A model generated the notes under the pieces. That model made no database searches. It saw only the letters and a program-made list of their open reading frames with translations, and was not told where the DNA came from. Source: Streptomyces sp. NBC_01803 (lineage in GTDB: Bacteria > Actinomycetota > Actinomycetes > Streptomycetales > Streptomycetaceae). From it: a stretch of DNA of 64,000 nucleotides. The stretch spans positions 5,264,001 through 5,328,000 of the forward strand of contig NZ_CP109073.1 in the NCBI RefSeq assembly GCF_035917415.1, given 5' to 3'. This document shows, piece by piece, positions 60,980-64,000 of the stretch (the first letter of the stretch is position 1; each line of letters begins with the position of its first letter). The position numbers were made by a program, and so were the translations under genes.

Positions 60980-61672
60980 ATGCCCACCCTGCTGCTTCTC
61001 CGTCACGGCCGCACCACCGCCAACTCCTCGGGGGTGCTGGCCGGTCGCACCCCCGGCATCGGCCTCGACGAGCACGGTGCCGCGCAGGCCGCCGCGCTTC
61101 CGGCCCGGCTGGCCGGCATCCCGCTGGCCGCCGCCGTGCACAGCCCGCTCCAGCGGTGCGCCGAGACCCTGGCGCCGCTGCGCGAGGCCCGCCCGGAGCT
61201 GCCGGTGCGCGCCGAGGAGCGGATCGTCGAGTGCGACTACGGGGAGTGGACCAACCGCAAGCTCAAGGACCTCGCCGGGGATCCCCTGATGACGACCGTC
61301 CGGCGCCAGCCGTCCGCCGTCGTCTTCCCCGGCGGCGAGTCGCTGCGCTCCATGCACGCCCGCGTGGTGGCCGCGGCCCGCGACTGGGACGCCAGGATCG
61401 AGGCGGAGCACGGCGCGGACGCGATCTGGCTGATGTGCACGCACGGTGACAACATCAAGGCCGTGGTGGCCGACGCCCTCGGGCTCCACCTCGACATGTT
61501 CCAGCGCATCGTGCCGCACCCGGCCTCCGTGACGGCCATCCGCTACGGGGAGCCGCCGCTGCTGCTGCGCTTCGGTGACACCGGCGACCTCGCCGAGTTC
61601 GTCCCGCACACCGACGAGGCGGCCCGGGACGCCGCCGAGGCCACCGAGGCGCCGGTGGGCGGCGGTGCCTAG
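60980..61672 (+). CDS. Histidine phosphatase (MSMEG_4193-like)
   Basis: 230 residues: RHG motif LLRHGRTTANSSGVLAG, ECDYGEWTNRKLKDL, and MCTHGDNIKAVVAD with the second catalytic histidine. It belongs to the phosphoglycerate-mutase-like family. The substrate is unknown. It leads a conserved run with the DUF3090 and SCO1664-like genes. Confidence 0.87.
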   Translation: MPTLLLLRHGRTTANSSGVLAGRTPGIGLDEHGAAQAAALPARLAGIPLAAAVHSPLQRCAETLAPLREARPELPVRAEERIVECDYGEWTNRKLKDLAGDPLMTTVRRQPSAVVFPGGESLRSMHARVVAAARDWDARIEAEHGADAIWLMCTHGDNIKAVVADALGLHLDMFQRIVPHPASVTAIRYGEPPLLLRFGDTGDLAEFVPHTDEAARDAAEATEAPVGGGA

Positions 61673-61744
61673 GCACGTTGATCGCGAAGCGCAGTAGGGT
61701 GCCAGTGTCTTAAGCAGCAAGAAGTCGACCCCACGGAGCAGTGC

Positions 61745-62338
61745 GTGTCCCGTCAGGTGTTCCTCTACGACCCTCCCGAACGCTTTGTCGCCGGGACCGT
61801 CGGATTGCCTGGCCGCCGTACCTTCTTCCTCCAGGCAACGGCGGCGGGCCGAACCACCAGCGTGGCCCTGGAGAAGGCCCAGGTGGAGGCGCTCGCCGAG
61901 CGCATCGACGAGCTTCTGGATGAGGTGGTGCGGCGCTCCGGCGGCAATACGACGGTCCCGGCCGTCGCCTCCTCCGAGCTGTCCGACACCGGCCCGCTCC
62001 AGACGCCGGTCGAGGAGGAGTTCCGCGTCGGCACCATGGCCCTGGCCTGGGACAGCGAGAACGAGCGCATGATCGTGGAGGCCCAGGCGCTGGTCGAGCT
62101 GGAGGCCGAGTCCGAGGAGGCGTTCGCCGAGGCGGAGGAGCGGCTGCTGCGGGACGACGAGAACGGCCCGCCCATGCTGCGCGTCCGGCTCACCGGGACC
62201 ATGGCCCGCGCCTTCGCCCAGCGCGCCCTCGAAGTCGTCAACGCGGGACGGCCGCCCTGCCCGTTGTGCAGCCTGCCGCTCGACCCGGAAGGACACGTAT
62301 GTCCGCGCCAGAACGGATACCGCAGAAGCCGGGTGTGA
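61745..62338 (+). CDS. DUF3090 family protein
   Basis: 197 residues: SRQVFLYDPPERFVAGTVG at the start and a C-terminal zinc ribbon (CPLCSLPLDPEGHVCPRQNG). Conserved in actinobacteria next to the phosphatase, SCO1664-like and mshC genes, which suggests a shared but unknown process. GTG 61745 follows GGAG. Its end overlaps the next gene by 40 bp. Confidence 0.9.
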   Translation: MSRQVFLYDPPERFVAGTVGLPGRRTFFLQATAAGRTTSVALEKAQVEALAERIDELLDEVVRRSGGNTTVPAVASSELSDTGPLQTPVEEEFRVGTMALAWDSENERMIVEAQALVELEAESEEAFAEAEERLLRDDENGPPMLRVRLTGTMARAFAQRALEVVNAGRPPCPLCSLPLDPEGHVCPRQNGYRRSRV

Positions 62339-63156
62339 CGGCGGAGGCGGTGCTGGCCCGTGGCGAGTTGACCGTGCACGGGCGCATCGCGGAAGCCTCC
62401 AACGCCGTTCTCTACGCCACCGCCGGCCTCGACGGGCACCACCTGCCGTGCGTCTACAAGCCGATCGCGGGGGAGCGCCCGCTGTGGGACTTCCCCGAGG
62501 GGACCCTCGCCCAGCGGGAGGTCGCCGCCTACGAGGTGTCCCGCGCGCTGGGCTGGGACCTCGTGCCGCCCACGGTGCTGCGCGACGGGCCGCACGGCGA
62601 GGGCATGTGCCAGCTCTGGGTGGGCCCGACGCCGGACGATCCAGGTGACCCGGACGCCCCCGAGCGGGGCCCGGACGGGCTCCTCGCGCTGGTCGACGCG
62701 GACGCGCCGGAGCCCGGCTGGAAGGCCGTCGGGTTCGCGGACGTCGGCGGCGGCCGGACCGCGCTGCTGGTGCACGCCGACGACGAACGGCTGCGCCGGA
62801 TCGCCGCCCTGGACGCGGTCATCAACAACGGCGACCGCAAGGGCGGCCATCTGCTGCCGCTCGCGGACGGCCGGCTGTTCGGCATCGACCACGGTGTCAC
62901 GTTCCACATCGAGAACAAGCTCCGGACGCTGCTGTGGGGGTGGGCCGGCGAGCCGCTGCCGACCGCCGTACGCGCGGCCCTGAGCCTGCTTCAGGACCAA
63001 CTCGCCGACGCCGGGCCGCTGATGGCCCGGCTGCGCGAGCTCATCACCGCGGCCGAGTGCGAGGCGCTGCGTGACCGGACGGCGGATCTGCTGAGCGACG
63101 GCCACTATCCGCGGCCCACCGGCGAGTGGCCCGCCATCCCCTGGCCCCTGGTCTAG
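62299..63156 (+). CDS. SCO1664-family protein
   Basis: 285 residues, distantly related to PI3/4-kinase-like folds: CVYKPIAGERPLWDFPEGTL, ALDAVINNGDRKGGHLL, and FGIDHGVTFH. The DRKGGH and DHG motifs resemble catalytic and metal loops. The substrate is unknown. ATG 62299 lies inside the end of the DUF3090 gene, so the two are translationally coupled. Confidence 0.86.
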   Translation: MSAPERIPQKPGVTAEAVLARGELTVHGRIAEASNAVLYATAGLDGHHLPCVYKPIAGERPLWDFPEGTLAQREVAAYEVSRALGWDLVPPTVLRDGPHGEGMCQLWVGPTPDDPGDPDAPERGPDGLLALVDADAPEPGWKAVGFADVGGGRTALLVHADDERLRRIAALDAVINNGDRKGGHLLPLADGRLFGIDHGVTFHIENKLRTLLWGWAGEPLPTAVRAALSLLQDQLADAGPLMARLRELITAAECEALRDRTADLLSDGHYPRPTGEWPAIPWPLV

Positions 63157-63214
63157 GACGGGCCGCGCCGGGGTGCGGTCGTCCAGGCGCGGGAGGGGCG
63201 GATAGGCTCGGGGC

Positions 63215-64000
63215 ATGTATGCCTGGCCAGCACCCAAGGTCCCCGCCCTGCCCGGTCAGGGCCGTGACCTCGCGGTTCACGACACCTCCACGGACGGTCG
63301 GGTGACCCTCAGCCCCGGTTCCGTCGCCCGGCTCTACGTCTGCGGGATCACCCCCTACGACGCGACCCATCTGGGGCACGCGGCGACCTACATCGCGTTC
63401 GACCTCGTCCAGCGGGTCTGGCTCGACGCGGGGCGGCAGGTGCACTATGTCCAGAACGTCACCGATGTGGACGACCCGCTGCTGGAGCGCGCCGCCGCCA
63501 CCGGCGTGGAGTGGACGGCGCTGGCCGAGCGCGAGACGGCCCTGTTCCGCGAGGACATGACGGCCCTGCGCATCCTGCCGCCGCGCGACTACATCGGGGC
63601 CGTGGAGGCGATACCGGACATCGTCCCCCTCATCGAGCGGCTGCGGACCATGGGCGCCGCCTACGACGTCGACGGCGACGTCTACTTCTCGGTCGACTCC
63701 GACCGGCACTTCGGCGAGGTCTCCCGGCTGGACGCCGCCGCGATGCGGGCGCTGTCGGCCGAGCGCGGCGGCGACCCGGAGCGGCCCGGCAAGAAGAACC
63801 CCGTGGACCCGCTGCTGTGGCGGGCGGCCCGCCCCGGCGAGCCCTCGTGGGAGGGCGCCTCGCTCGGCCCGGGGCGCCCCGGCTGGCACATCGAGTGCGT
63901 CGCGATCGCCCTCGACCGGCTCGGCATGGGCTTCGACATGCAGGGCGGCGGCTCCGATCTCGTCTTCCCGCACCACGAGATGGGCGCCTCGCACGCCCAG
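63215..64000 (+). CDS. mshC: Mycothiol ligase MshC, 5' part
   Basis: The first 262 residues, open at the window end. MshC joins cysteine to GlcN-Ins in mycothiol synthesis. Class I tRNA-synthetase-like features: [19 protein letters not shown] (HIGH-type motif), [15 protein letters not shown], and [14 protein letters not shown] with the zinc ligand. It differs from CysS by the [10 protein letters not shown] start and the actinobacterial context. ATG 63215 overlaps nothing upstream and lies 58 bp after the SCO1664-like gene. Confidence 0.93.
   Translation, partial: MYAWPAPKVPALPGQGRDLAVHDTSTDGRVTLSPGSVARLYVCGITPYDATHLGHAATYIAFDLVQRVWLDAGRQVHYVQNVTDVDDPLLERAAATGVEWTALAERETALFREDMTALRILPPRDYIGAVEAIPDIVPLIERLRTMGAAYDVDGDVYFSVDSDRHFGEVSRLDAAAMRALSAERGGDPERPGKKNPVDPLLWRAARPGEPSWEGASLGPGRPGWHIECVAIALDRLGMGFDMQGGGSDLVFPHHEMGASHAQ

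Noticed and set aside
1..64000. CRISPR arrays, insertion sequences, integrases
   Set aside because: I saw no regularly spaced 28-37-bp repeats and no transposase or recombinase signatures in any frame; only short tandem repeats were found.

Overview
The window is high-GC actinomycete DNA and is almost certainly from a Streptomyces chromosome. It carries a short and a long chaplin (54.6-55.8 kb), the mycothiol ligase gene mshC at the right edge, actinobacterial signature genes (DUF3090, SCO1664-like, DUF5703), frequent GTG starts, and F420-type and ECF41-type families. Everything here is read from sequence alone; no searches were run.

Left part (1-9.9 kb): the 3' part of an ornithine aminotransferase gene, a MarR gene with an apparent frameshift, a small secreted protein and a DUF2267 protein. 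Next come a divergent zinc alcohol dehydrogenase/TetR pair and an acyl-CoA dehydrogenase - APH-kinase-like - histidine phosphatase - quinone oxidoreductase series. The TetR site recurs three times and links the two units. A secreted cutinase/PET-hydrolase-type enzyme closes this part.

Central part (about 9.9-42.9 kb): a type II polyketide cluster. The genes oxygenase - TcmI-type cyclase - KS-alpha - KS-beta - ACP - ketoreductase - didomain aromatase/cyclase - second oxygenase follow the canonical angucycline order (as in pgaE-F-A-B-C-D-L-M). The last oxygenase is joined in frame, with no stop codon, to a flavin-dependent halogenase-like protein instead of the short-chain reductase found in PgaM. 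A second free-standing halogenase-like enzyme, two tandem flavin reductases, two ABM monooxygenases, two F420 (Ddn-like) proteins, a cupin, an NmrA-type reductase, two CPA2 antiporters, two MFS exporters and two alpha/beta hydrolases follow. No deoxysugar or glycosyltransferase genes lie in the cluster, so a halogenated, unglycosylated angucyclinone-type product is the best guess (inference).

Control of the cluster: there is no SARP or LuxR gene. There are two intact ECF41-type sigma factors and one decayed copy. A matching promoter-like motif (TGTCACA, 15-16 bp, CCCTCT) precedes both sigma genes, the decayed copy, the MFS exporter and a hemerythrin gene. A second, strictly phased element (TTGACA-N15-TGTCAC-N20-TATGCC) lies upstream of the malonyltransferase, the first oxygenase and the cupin.

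Right part (42.9-64 kb): a STAND ATPase with TPRs, a TTA-containing small gene coupled to a DUF6879 gene, and metY-metX, where metX seems to lack a standard start. Then come a beta-carbonic anhydrase homologue that has lost its zinc cysteines, a region of gene remnants, a membrane protein, a glycosyltransferase broken by a poly-G tract, tRNA-Leu(GAG), an M20 peptidase, chaplins and a conserved chromosomal block ending in mshC.
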